From assembly GCA_015680685.1 (NCBI GenBank), contig MNCI01016537.1, positions 103,690-146,226 on the forward strand: a DNA stretch of 42,537 nucleotides, written 5' to 3'. Of the stretch, positions 10,925 to 21,900 are shown one piece after another. Source of the stretch: Gnetum montanum. Its lineage: Eukaryota; Streptophyta; Gnetopsida; Gnetales; Gnetaceae. Position 1 is the first letter of the stretch. Each line of letters opens with the position of its first letter. The notes under the pieces are model-generated. The model was not told the DNA's origin. It made no database searches and worked only from the letters and a program-made list of their open reading frames with translations. The position numbers and the translations under genes were made by a program.

Positions 10925-11153
10925 GCCTCTGCCTGTGTTTATTTCTTTCTTTCTTCGCGCGCAATCAACAGCAGCAGTACTAGTCGTCTTCTTCTTGTTA
11001 TTGTTTCTTGTGTGAATTGTTGTCTTTGACAGAATTCGTCGTTGCAAGGCATTTCTGTCTTCAGGCGTGAGTGAATGTGTGTAACGGTTAGGGTTTCTGT
11101 TACAGGCGTGAATTGTCTTTCTCTGTTCTTTACTCTCTCAGTGGAGAAGAAAT
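10925..11153 (+). promoter_or_regulatory. Copy 2 of the duplicated leader: likely 5' region of a host gene
   Basis: This copy is less decayed than copy 1. It has a pyrimidine-rich leader (TTTCTTTCTTTCTTC), a TTAGGGTTT telo-box-like motif near 11091 and a GTGGAGAAGAAATG context at 11141-11154 that offers a possible ATG. The frame after that ATG closes after about a dozen codons, so I do not call it a start. Position and strand fit the 5' end of the gene whose coiled-coil exons lie at 13.0-13.3 kb, which is inference only. Confidence 0.45.
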
Positions 11154-11190
11154 GTCTCCTCTGCGCCTCATCCTGGAAATCTGTACGTTC

Positions 11191-11326
11191 TGAGACATCT
11201 TCTTTAAAAAGACAACCATTATGCTGCCGATGGTAATAACGTCGATTCCAGTGGGGTCTTGGATTCCAGTTGCCACTGGAATTGACGTTATTACCATCGC
11301 CATGACAATGGTTGCCTTTTGTCTCA
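11191..11326. repeat. Imperfect foldback (long inverted repeat) of about 136 bp
   Basis: Arms 11229-11254 and 11273-11298 pair over 26 bases with a single mismatch, which would be a G-U wobble in RNA from the plus strand. The loop is 18 nt. Pairing continues outwards less perfectly through GACAACCATT (11211) against AATGGTTGCC (11307) and TGAGACA (11191) against TGTCTCA (11320). The loop itself holds another copy of GATTCCAGT, so a competing small hairpin with a 4-nt loop (TGCC) can form with the right arm. No target-site duplication or known MITE terminus was seen. Confidence 0.75.
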
Positions 11327-11548
11327 CATGTGTTTGTCTTCCTTGGCCTTTCCTTTGTTTGTTTTCTCATGTTTTGTGTCGAAATTTGATTTGGAATATT
11401 TTATGTAAGATGTTTTATCAGATTGACTAAGTTATTGGGATTATAATCTGCAGATTGTTGCACCAATGGTATCAGCATTTTGGACTTTTATGAACATGGC
11501 CAGTGGCAGATTTCTTTAGGAATTTGACATCCTCTTATGCCCGCAAGT

Positions 11549-11609
11549 GCAAGAACGTTTGAGTTTACTTTGTTCTCTTGCAAGAACGTTTGAGTTTACT
11601 TGTTCTCTT
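11549..11609 (+). repeat. Short tandem duplication, 31-bp unit, two copies
   Basis: GCAAGAACGTTTGAGTTTAC and the following TTGTTCTCTT appear twice in direct succession with one base of length difference, consistent with a recent slippage duplication. The surrounding 11610-13029 is AT-rich with no exon that I can support. Confidence 0.85.
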
Positions 11610-13029
11610 TGCTGAAATTTGAATGCAAGGGCCATCATAATTTATCTAAATAAGCTTAAGAATCGGTGCTTATTTGCTTTGTTTTAACATTGAAATGAAT
11701 TTGATATTCTGCCAAGACAAATGTGGGCTTCAACGTCACACCAGACGTAAGCATCTAAACTCTTGTCCTAGTGCAACTTTTGGTACCTTGTCATTTAATG
11801 TTTTGCTTTTGAATTTATGCTTATGCTCTTTATGAATGGAAACCAGCCAGTCATTGCCTGCATGATGCTGTCAATGTATCTCAGGAGAACTGAATACGTA
11901 CATGTTTTAGGAAAGAATGCTTCTAATACAGTGTTTGTACCTTCATCATTCCAAATGTCTTATATTTCTACCTGTAACATTTAAGTAAAAGATAGATTTG
12001 TGTCCAAAACACAGGCAGACGTGTCTTGAAACTTCTAGATTGTCATTGTGGCTTGAGACGTCACGTACATGATTCAAATTTCAAAGGAACTAATCGGAGA
12101 ATTAGATGTTTATGGAACCAAGGTAATTGGAGGGGAAGTACATGCATAACCTTTTCATTGAAACAGTGGGCAGAATTGTCATAGACGTTATAGCGTTTTC
12201 TTGGATTTTATGTTTATAAATAGATATTGATCATTGGATCTTGCTTCCTGAAGAGAACTACTTTCTGCATCTTACATGTATTTGTCTGTTTGTAATTCCT
12301 CGAATCTTTTATTTGTTATGAATTGAATCCAGTCCCAGTTGTGCAAAACTGCAATTCAATCTATACCTGACTGCCCCCTAGAACTAGAACAGAGTGGTAT
12401 CAGGGTTAGGTACTGTAACATGTGAGATGAAGAGGGTTTGAATGAGCCTAATGCTTAGGTTTCAGGCATTTAAACAGAGGATGAAAACAACTTGTATCCA
12501 GAACTGCCTAACGAAGCCACCAAATTTTTTTTCTTGATTTTCATTCACTGTTCTTCTGTTTATATGCTTCTAGCACTGGCAATTTGCAGAAGCTACCAAA
12601 AACTGAGAAATCCAACCTGGATTGTTTATATGTGTTTTTGAATGATATACGATCAGCAAGGGCTTCACCTATTGGGGGCTTACATTAACATTTTTATGGT
12701 ATTTGTACAAGTTTATCAAAAGGTGAATTCTTGAGATGACATTTGTAACTGGTTTGTTTCAATTCAGTGTTTTCTTTTTTCAATTTTTAAATTGCAAACC
12801 ATATATGGATTCTACTGATGCTAAAAAAGTAAAAAAATCATTTGCACTGCATACCATTATCATCTTTGCATTTATTTCAGGTAGGTCACTGACTATTCTA
12901 GATTATAAAAGCTTTTCTGGTTTTCTGGTGTTACATTTGATACTAGTTTTAATGAATACATTATTTTTGTCGTTATATTAGTTGATGCATTAAGGATATA
13001 CGTCCAAAGTATCATTGAGCAATCCGTAG

Positions 13030-13113
13030 ATTTTGAATCAATATCTACGTAACTGTCAGAAGTTGAGCACTGAAGCGGAAGCTATCCAGGAAAGAGCTTT
13101 AAAAGAAGACCAG
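13030..13113 (+). CDS. Candidate exon a of a coiled-coil protein gene
   Basis: The exon is preceded by an AG acceptor (CCGTAG, 13024-13029) and followed by a GTATGT donor. It reads 28 codons in phase 0 and ends at a codon boundary. The residues include QKLSTEAEAIQERALKEDQ, a charged alpha-helical sequence. An in-frame TAG directly upstream means that the exon cannot start earlier in this frame. The next intron is only 79 bp (13114-13192), ending TGTAACTCTACAG, a good polypyrimidine-AG. I do not recognise the gene family. Upstream exons were not found with confidence; a 30-bp segment ending ACACCAGAC before GTAAGC near 11739 is a weak candidate. Confidence 0.55.
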
Positions 13114-13192
13114 GTATGTTTTCCTTAGGTATAATTTTTTATATGCGTGTAGATAAGTTTTCTAAATAATTCTCTGTTTTGTAACTCTACAG

Positions 13193-13311
13193 AGATTGAA
13201 GAGGGAAATCTTGGAGTTAGAGAAGCACCTTCAAAACCTTGAGATAAATGTATTTGAAGATCTTCAGAAGAGCTCAAAAGGTCATCATACCAAAAGTTCA
13301 CAAACTGGAAG
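13193..13311 (+). CDS. Candidate exon b of the coiled-coil protein gene
   Basis: This 119-nt exon continues the frame of exon a without a stop. It reads RLKREILELEKHLQNLEI, with Leu/Ile at heptad spacing, then a polar tail with QKSSKGHH. It ends in GGAAG before a GTTTGATAA donor, leaving two bases (phase 2). Together exons a and b give 67 residues forming one long amphipathic helix, so a coiled-coil mediating protein-protein contacts is likely. The paired splice sites, short intron and continuous frame make this the best-supported host coding sequence in the window. No homologous family is named because none is recognised. Confidence 0.6.
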
Positions 13312-15220
13312 GTTTGATAAACTCAATTGTTATTTTAATGGTTTTCAAGGCTTTGTAAAAAATTAATTTACTATTTTTAGTTCATTTGTTTGCTACTGCT
13401 AGTTCTATGGTTTTTCAAAAATCATGTGTGTTTCAATTTAAAGATGATGAATGGCACCAATTGTTGTTGACTTTGTAGGATCAAACTAAAATTTGTTTGA
13501 TGTCAAATATGATAGTGTAAGATTTTAGTATGTAATTGGGTTATGTATATCCAATATTTGTACTTTTTCTTCCTTTTTGGTCTTTTAAATTGTGCATGTA
13601 TAGAAGTGCTTGATGGATATAATTAAATACATGTAACACAGAATCTTAGGAATCAAGAGGTAACACCAGAAGTTCCCAAAATGCTGTCAGAAAATACAAA
13701 GCTGAATTTTTTTTTCAAACAATTAATCAATAATCAGAAACTCAGCTTGGATTCAGATCAGCATTGACAAATCAATTTAGCATAAAAAGTAAACTATAAA
13801 CACAGAAAATTATATAATATAAACAATGGCCCAAGAATTTAGTTGGATGAGAATACCATTATGATGATTGACATCTCCCAACATACTATGCATCCAAGGT
13901 GCAATATAAATATAAAGACAGCTATACTTGAAATCATATCCATGGCCTTTTTGTTCAGCTACAAACAAACACACTCAATCCATTCATCTTAGCAATCTTA
14001 AATTATCCACAACCAAACATATCAGTCATATGGAAAGTTAAACAGTAGGAAAACATATAATTCATAAACCTAATAAATTGCAAATTGAAATATAAGAACA
14101 ATATAATGGCTAAGGAACCATCTCTACGTTTATTCACTATAGTGTTACCAATGGTGTAATATGTATGGTTTAGCAAGTAGGGAAAAAAGAAATTAGACAC
14201 TGCACATTAATAAACTTGTTTTAAACAAATAAGTCGTCAGCAAACACAAGAATCATATAAAATAATCAACAAACCATAGATTCAAAATGTCTCAGGCAAA
14301 AAGATTCTGGATCATGGATCGCTTGGAATTGGAATTGGAATTGTGTGGAATGATACAAGTAAGAAACACTTTAAAACACATATTTTAAAAGATTTTTGCA
14401 ATGACTGAACACTTCTATCAACTAAACCATTTAGAAAAACATATAGTACATTCACATAAGCTAGGGAGGTAGGGCTTCTTGTTTTCATGTTACTGGTTTC
14501 TACTATTGGACAACTTCATTTGGAACATGGCATTCATTAAGGGGCATAATCATGGGCAGGAAATACATAGATTACATCCACAATTGTGGTAGCCTAACAA
14601 TAGTGATGCTAAATATATCTGTTAGGTTACCAATTGAAGGGTTCAATGTGGTTGGTAGTCATAGTCACACTCCTATTGTAGTGCTAATGAGTGTCTAAAC
14701 CACTAAGCAAGAATACACAGAATATCATTGGGGTTGAATTTTAACAGTCTTCAACATTAGATTACCACCAATGTAGTTGAAAATGGTGCAAAAACCACTA
14801 ATGTATTATTCAAAGTGTCATGGCTACCATTATTGTTTCCATTTTACTTAATTTGGCTAGTTTTTTTTTGGATTAAATTGACTGCAAAAAGATACAAATG
14901 TAGATAGGCAATGACACTAGAGTACAAAATTATGGAATTGTACAAATTTGATTCCAAACTCGTGATTTTAAAATGTGTATTTTTCTATGGATTGTGACAC
15001 ACTTGAGATCACGATTACAATATGATTCAATATGGTTTTTTCTATATTTAAATCCAAAATTGTTTGGATTGCAATTCCAATTTGCATTTTTTAATCTATG
15101 CAACAAACCATTATAAATACCTGAATTTTTACTTATGTCCACTGTGATCCTCTTGGATCTATTGGACCACACTAGTTTTAGAAATTCTTCTACAGAATTT
15201 TTTTTACTATAAGACTCAAT
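13312..15220. other. AT-rich stretch without recognised features
   Basis: It would be intron if exons a/b and the exon at 25166 belong to one gene. I see no exon, RNA gene or element terminus. The segment 14313-14335 holds three GGAATT steps in a row, a trivial tandem repeat. Confidence 0.5.
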
Positions 15221-15290
15221 GTTGCCCATAGGAATTAAACCTATGACCTAGGTTCTGCATGCCAAAACTCTTACCACCAAGCTAATAGTA
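15221..15290 (-). mobile_element. Possible tRNA-derived SINE head (pol III A and B boxes)
   Basis: Read on the minus strand, TAGCTTGGTGGTAAGAG (15268-15284) resembles a tRNA A box and GGTTTAATTCC (15231-15241) a B box, about 27 bp apart, in the layout of a tRNA head. The text between and after (ACCTAGGTCATAGG...CCTATGGGCAA) is of the kind found in plant tRNA-derived SINEs. The body and tail, which would lie to the left, could not be delimited and no flanking duplication was found. It may be an old SINE or a decayed tRNA-like sequence. Confidence 0.35.
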
Positions 15291-17880
15291 AAGATCCAAG
15301 ACTAACTTTGTTGCATTTGGTTTTTCTTGTGCTAATAAATAAATGAATTCCTATTTTCTAATCATTGAACACAGAACCCTAAAATAAATTTTAGTGCTCC
15401 TCAAGCATAATTTCTAATTTTTTAGTGTTTCAGTAGCAAGAAATGATCAACAAAATGAATCAAGTCTTAACTAGGTCAAAACACCATATTCAGATTTTAG
15501 TTTCAGTCAATGGTGATTTTCTGAAATAAAAGAGAATCATGAAAAACAAATAGCTACTATAAAAAGCTAAGTAAGATTCTTTTGATACGGTGTACACATT
15601 TGTATTTTCCAGATTTAAAAAGCAAAATTTCATTTCCTTGAACCATAACATACATATGATGTTATTCATCAACAAATGAAATCAGCTGAAAAGTTTGCCC
15701 CAAGAAACATATAAATCAATAATTTCAAATTCATTCAATGATATAATATTATTTTACTTTTTATAGCAACACTCATGATAAAAATATCATCTCAATTTAA
15801 CTCTTTTAACTTGAAATAATATAAAGCACATCAGTAAAATTTAATCAACTATATAATTTTCCAACAGAGGATAGAAAAATGATAAATAGTTACAACTTAG
15901 CAACCTTAAATTAACATCCTAGATTTCCCTTACTCTATTGAACTCATAGAAAGATAAGAGAATTAGACTTGAGAAGGTATACAGATAAGAATCAAGATTC
16001 AAATCTCAAGATTGAGCATTTAAAGGGGTTATCAAACTAATTTTAGCAAGAAATGAAGAATTTTACAATTCTTTAGATTTTGGATATCTTCAAAATAGAT
16101 ATGGGTTGAATGGTACTCATTTTCTGCTGGTGGGACCAACCCTTAACCAGGGATCCATTGCCCTTAATGGCATAACTGTTAATGCCAAAAATGCCTGAAG
16201 TCATTATGGGCGTTTCTGAATTATTACAAAAACAACCTTGTCTAAGCTATTTAGGTATGGAAGTGTGAGGGTGGGTGGAGAAGTCCAATAACAAAAACAA
16301 TGATTCAACAATCCAAAATCTCAACAACGAATCTAGGAAAAGTTGATGTATCTTATCCACCAAACATAGCAAGAGAAAGATTATCTTACCTTCTTGGTCA
16401 AATTTATTAGTTATCAAGAACAATTTCCTAGTATGCTAATTACTACTCATCTATGATTTTTTGTTTTCATTTTGTTGTTTTTGTAGTCATTACAGTTATC
16501 TTTTGTTATTATTCATTTCCTTTTTTGGGCATCCTTCCTTGTGGTTGTTTTCTTCTTCTCAGCAACAACATTTTTTGCATTATCACTTCTCATATTGTAA
16601 TTGCTAGTGGAATTCAAAAGATAATGGGGCTTTTCTAGTAATTGATTCTTTCTTAGAAACTATTATCTTTTTCAAACCTTTTCCCATACCACTAAGTCAT
16701 GTGTTCAATTTTTCCATGATCATTCTTTAAAATTAATAGTGATGTATTTTAACATGTTGCAAGTTCAATTCCCATATGTGCAACTTTAGTAATTTAGAAT
16801 TTTGATTTTGCCAGATCTAATGTCCAATTTTTCCTAATCTAACATAACAAAAAAATAACAATTATAAAAAATTCAAACATGACATCTATCTTTGTTCTTT
16901 CTTAACAACATATCTTTTCTAGATTTACCAACAATAAATATGTATTTGTACTTCATTTTACAATAACATCCCTTCTTTTGAATTATGTCATAAGATGCAA
17001 ATAGAGAGGCTTGACAATGAAAACATGATAAAGGTGCAATTCTGTGACATAAAACCAAGTAAAACACCTTCTCTTTCATGTCATCAATGATGCAAATTTC
17101 TCCAATTTATGTTCATGACTTAATATTGCATCATCCTATGATACCTTGAAAGGTTATCACTTGACCTTTTTACAACCATGGAGGTGCTTCTTATATTCTA
17201 TTAAGGGATAGAAACTCTAAAAAAATGCAGACAAAAATGCACACAACTTTCAACATACTCATTATTTAACAATAACACAATAATGATATATATAATATTT
17301 CTTATATGTAGTTTAGGTTCCTTCCCCTTGATTCATTAGGCAAGTTACTCAACAATGTGTACCTTTTAAAAGAATTATTCATGTTAAGCATATTGGGTTC
17401 AAAGACTTCTACTAGCATGATATGCACATTGGCCTGGAGGCATTGTTCTAGGCACATCACCTTAACCTCCCAATAATAATTGGTATCCACATAGTAGCAC
17501 TTAGAGATAACGGATCCAAAACTTATATAAACATGGCATGTACATGAGATACTCACATTGATATAGACGACTCATAAAGAAAAATTATAACTAGTTTTAA
17601 AAATCATTCAGATGCACATAGGTTATACAACATGTTAACAATCGAAGCATATTAGCAACCTCACAAACAGTAGAACGTTTTAGCTTCATGTCTACTCAAG
17701 GTTCAGTTCATTCATTCTATTAGTTAAAGCGAAATCAGTGGACAGTGCATACTTGGTACATGCATCCACATTGGAACAACTCATATTAATCACAAAAGAA
17801 GAGCTTTAGAGCATTTAATGAATCATAAACCCATAATTCAACTAATATATACAATAGGTGCTATCATGGCATAGGTCAAG
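15291..17880. other. AT-rich stretch without recognised genes
   Basis: Only short open frames occur here. Two on the minus strand (17302-17556 and 16873-17079) have protein-like composition but no recognised domain and no splice context I could support. The rest is simple AT-rich sequence consistent with intron or intergenic DNA. Confidence 0.5.
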
Positions 17881-18127
17881 AGCACATCAACAACTCCTCA
17901 CAATTATGAAATGATAGATAAATTCATAAGTCAGCACCAAATCATATAAATTATCAACACAAGCACATCAACCACACTTAAATCCATCACCATCATTAAA
18001 TCATAGATAAATTGCCAGATTAACACTAAATAATGAAAATCTTGAAGATAAGCACATCAAGAGCACTCAAATCCATCACAATTATCAAATCATAGGAAGA
18101 TCAATAACTGGGCACTAAATTGCACAT
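17881..18127. repeat. Three tandem copies of a diverged 81-89-bp unit
   Basis: AGCACATCAA begins each unit at 17881, 17962 and 18051. Each continues with a CTCAAATCCATCACAATTATCAAATCATAG-like text and a closing GCACTAAAT/AACACTAAAT segment. The period is 81 then 89 bp. The array stops about 230 bp before the LARD element. Confidence 0.65.
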
Positions 18128-18355
18128 ATCTTTACAATAAAAGTAGACTCACAAGCATTGCCACAAACATCAAGATGAATACTTAAAAAAAAATGGGTCA
18201 TTACAATTGAAATTGATTTATTTTTCATGATATTCTTGAAATGTTTTTCTTTAAAGAACTGAATATCTTCTCATGATTAGGACACCTTAACATCTTACGG
18301 AATAGCACTTTGACATAATGACTAACTTTCTTCTTATGAATTGGTAGATAACTTC

Positions 18356-18938
18356 TGTGAGAGATGTCCCAGGGTGGTGGTTCTCCTGGGCTCTCCCCAT
18401 GGTTCGGGGGCCATGGAACACTTTGAGGTGCCCTCAGGTGACTCTCAAGTGTTAGAAAACCCATCTTGGCTTGGCGGCACCAAGCTAGTAGCAGGACACC
18501 CTCCTGTTGTAACTCTCTCTTAAGTTCTCTTCATTCTACCCTCATTGGAGAACTATATGGCCCTAATTCTATGGTGGTCGTAGATATGTAGGTAGCTAAG
18601 ATTGGATAGTTCTAGTGCAGTGCCAACCCACACCTTGTACCAGATTGTGAGTGATCTGGGGGTGAGGCACCATCCCTTGTAGATGCATCGTTTCCCCTTC
18701 CATCAATGTTGTCTACAAGGTTGCTTGTGTGCTTGTTTGCATGGTCCTCGTTTGGAGTTGGTTATCCTCCGTGAGGTGCGTTTCCATATATACATATTAA
18801 GAAGTTGTGTTGCTGCTTGCACTCTTTCTAGAGTTGCTTACTTGTTTGAGGCGTATTCCCTAGGTCTTCCGTCCTAGATCCATTGGATCTTAGTGAATTC
18901 CTTGGGGTGTCGGACAACGTCGGGGCAACGTTGTTATA
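18356..18938 (+). repeat. 5' LTR of the LARD element (583 bp)
   Basis: The LTR starts TGTGAGAGATGTCCCAGG and ends TTGTTATA; its partner ends TTGTTAGA. The ancestral end was presumably TTGTTACA, giving the usual TG...CA, with the terminal C changed in both copies. A TATATAC segment near 18787 may be the TATA box. Confidence 0.92.
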
Positions 18939-18940
18939 GA

Positions 18941-18952
18941 TGGTATTAGAGC
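18941..18952 (+). promoter_or_regulatory. Primer-binding site of the LARD (tRNA-iMet type)
   Basis: TGGTATTAGAGC matches the complement of the initiator tRNA-Met 3' end (TGGTATCAGAGC) with one C-to-T change, two bases after the 5' LTR. Confidence 0.85.
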
Positions 18953-21900
18953 ATTTTTGAAATCGTGTTGCAATATGCATGTGCTCAATGGTTGTGTTAC
19001 TCCATTGAAATTGTTCTATTAATGGTTCCTTTAGATTGATATCTAGGTGATCTAGGATCATATCCTTATGTATTCTTTGAAGAGTTTCCTTATGGTAATA
19101 TTTTTACTCTCTTCATGAGGGGATTGATGTTACATTGTGAACAACTGATGTATGTTGTTCTCTTGGAGGATTTATATGATTGCATTGTTGTATTTTCCTC
19201 CACTTGTTTACTTGTGGTTGGACTAATTGTGGTTTTACTTGATATGGTAGAGTAGAGTTTTATTGGCAATTTAAGAATTTTGTTGCTCAAGGAGCTCTCA
19301 TCTCTAGTCTCTAGTGATTCATCTAGGATGAATTAGACCGAGTCTCCACTTTGGTTTCCACCTAGATGACATGTATCGAGATGGCATTGATTGAATTGTG
19401 CAGGATATGATATCCTTGCACTCCCACTCACCCTAGGTACAGTGAGTATGGAAAATACAAATTGGGACATGTTGGTTCCCAGGTACCTTAGGATGGAGGG
19501 CCTTTGAACATGTGCTTTTGGTGAGCCTTGTTCTAGGTGGATTAAGACTGTTGCCGATAGACTTTGTACGTTCATTCTTGCGATTGTATGGTTGTCTATT
19601 TGTGTATGTGTGTCTTCTTGGTTGCGCTTTCAAATTCTGCATGCGTGTTACCTTCGTCGTGTCTATCGTTCATAACGCAAGGCTTTGTGTTCTATGCGGC
19701 ATGATGACTTGTTTTTGGGATTGTTGAGGATGCATTTTGAGGCCATTTGTGCCATCCCAAAGCCAAATGTTTGTTGTCTTGTTGTGACAACCTCTTGTGT
19801 GTGAGGCATGATTGTCGTTGTTGTTGATCTTTCGTGAGTTGTGCTCCCTTGTTTGATTTGGTTGTGGCCCTTGGGGTTGTGGCATCGCTTTTGTGATTGG
19901 TGACATTGCTTTGGGCATTTTGATTCGAAGACTACTGGTGTGGGTCATCCTATTGTTGGTTCTTGTTGAGACCACACCTCTATTGAGGAGAGTCTTTCTT
20001 GTGGATGCATCCTCCTTGATGTTGCTCGCCGTATTGAGAATTGGTTTTATGGAGACCTATTGTTGGTTAAACCTTGGTCTTCCACCTTATTTTTGAGTTG
20101 AGATAATGATTCTCTATTGCCCCATGCCTTGTATGATTGTGTCGAGATTTTGATCCTGGTTGAAACCAGTGTTAGTGGTTGGGAATGGTTGTTGTATATG
20201 AATCTTGAAATTTTGAGAGTGCGCTAGCTCTCTTTGGGTGTGCCTCATGATAAATTCGTTTGTTTGAGTGTACCTAAATGATCCATCAATGTTTTGCATG
20301 ATTGATCTCTATGCATGTTTGTTGAGGTCTTGCTCTTTATGATGTTGTGAGAGTGATATTACTATGTTATATGATCATGCTTGATGGTTGTATATGAGGC
20401 TGATGTGCTGAATATGTTCCTGCTAACTTATTTGTTTCTGAGCTTTTGTCTCAGTGTTTGTAGGCAGCATAGATACAAAGATGCAGCTAGTGGTAACCTC
20501 AGTTAATTCTGTGAGCACTATATCTATGGGGAAGATATGTGCTCTTAAGATCTTCATGAACTAATTATTTTGTCTCAGAATCCCAACATTGGGTTGTGGA
20601 TTTATTAGTACCTTGGCTATGATGAATTAGCAGGTACATCATGATTTGTTTGCCTCTCTGTGCTAGGTGAGCACTAACGAAGGATGGTGATTTTTCCTAG
20701 ACCCTATAGATATTGGGCTAGCAGATGACATGAAATGGTATCCTTGGCCATGCTGGATATTGATGGCCTAGGTGTGGCCAATGCCTTGAGATCCCACTGT
20801 GGCAGGTGGTGGATACTCAGTTGGTGTGTTCCGTTATTTGATCATTGCACTCGTGTCCCAAATCATTTTTGTTTGATGGCAGTTGTGTAGTGAGTTTAGT
20901 GCGACAGTTGATCATGTACCTTTTGAGGCGGTGGTGCAATTGATGTAGTTTACAGATGATGGTGTACATTCCGTGACAAAGACATGTTTTTCTCAAAATA
21001 GCATGGTTCTTTCTTAGTATGCTCCTGGTGGCATAAACCTCTCAGCTTAGGATGAGTTTGGGTAGTTCATCTTATAGCCTTCTAGGCCTGGGTCACATTC
21101 CCAAATACTATGTATGTTCCTATTAAATGTATTCCTATCCTCGGGTGTGTGAAATGTATCCTTGTGATATTCTTAGTTTGATAGTTTATGCACTTAAAAG
21201 TGCTAGATGTATTGCCCTATGTGACTCAGTTGTCTCCTCATTGTAGGTCTATTCCACACACTATGACAAGGCCAAGCTTGATGTATGGTGTTTTCCTGGT
21301 GCTTGTTTTCGAAGCACCTTTTCTATATGTTGTAAACAACCTTTGTGCCTTGATGTGTAATTCTGCTAAAAACCTCATGAAAAATTCTTTGGTTGCGATA
21401 TGGTGTTGTAATGGGCAGGCTAGGGCATGTCCTTGTCCAAGGTGCTCTTGAATTGGTGCCATGTGTTCTTAGTGATATAGGCATGCCTTGATGGTGTGTC
21501 CTTTGGTGAACGTTCTTGAGATAGGATAAATCTTGGGAACACCTCCTCTTGGGTCCCTAGACTGGTAGAAATCTTATCCACAAATGATCGATGGTGGTAT
21601 GTAGCCTGAAATACAAACGAATTGGTTTGATGTGCTTGATCTTGATAGTCAGTGATTCACTATGGCCATGTGAATTACAATGGCAGACTAAAATTCAAAT
21701 CAATGTGATGTTGCGATGTCTAGCTATGGAGTAGGGTTGAGTTCTGGGTATTGGGACCTAAAATCCCTCTTCCATGCTGAATGTGATCATGGAGCAGCTT
21801 TGCAAAACATTGGGATGGTGGTCCATCCTCAAATAAATGATGTTACAGTTACAAAAATTGTGACTTCTCTTGGTGGGCTTGAATGTGCTCAAAACACTTG

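Noticed and set aside
11221-11430. Open frame of 69 codons through the foldback, with another open frame on the opposite strand
   Set aside because: Both arise from the inverted repeat itself; the two proteins mirror each other.
11695-11835. Short frame starting MNLIFCQDKCGLQRH that looks like a Cys/His finger
   Set aside because: Only 46 codons, spacing fits no finger well, and a GTAAGC donor overlaps it; probably chance.
12393-12406. GTGGTATCAGGGTTAG resembling a tRNA-iMet primer-binding site
   Set aside because: No LTR terminus precedes it and no second copy of the preceding sequence is in the window.
16150-16200. GGGACCAACCC and CCCTTAATGGC similar to the 70-bp block shared with element D
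   Set aside because: Match is limited to about 12 bases and the order differs.
16873-17556. Two minus-strand open frames (17302-17556 and 16873-17079) with protein-like composition
   Set aside because: No recognised motif, no supported splice sites, and no coherent join between them; left unresolved.
19512-20096. Several hydrophobic open frames in the LARD interior
   Set aside because: T/G-rich composition yields Leu/Val-rich frames by default; no gag or pol blocks and frames on both strands.
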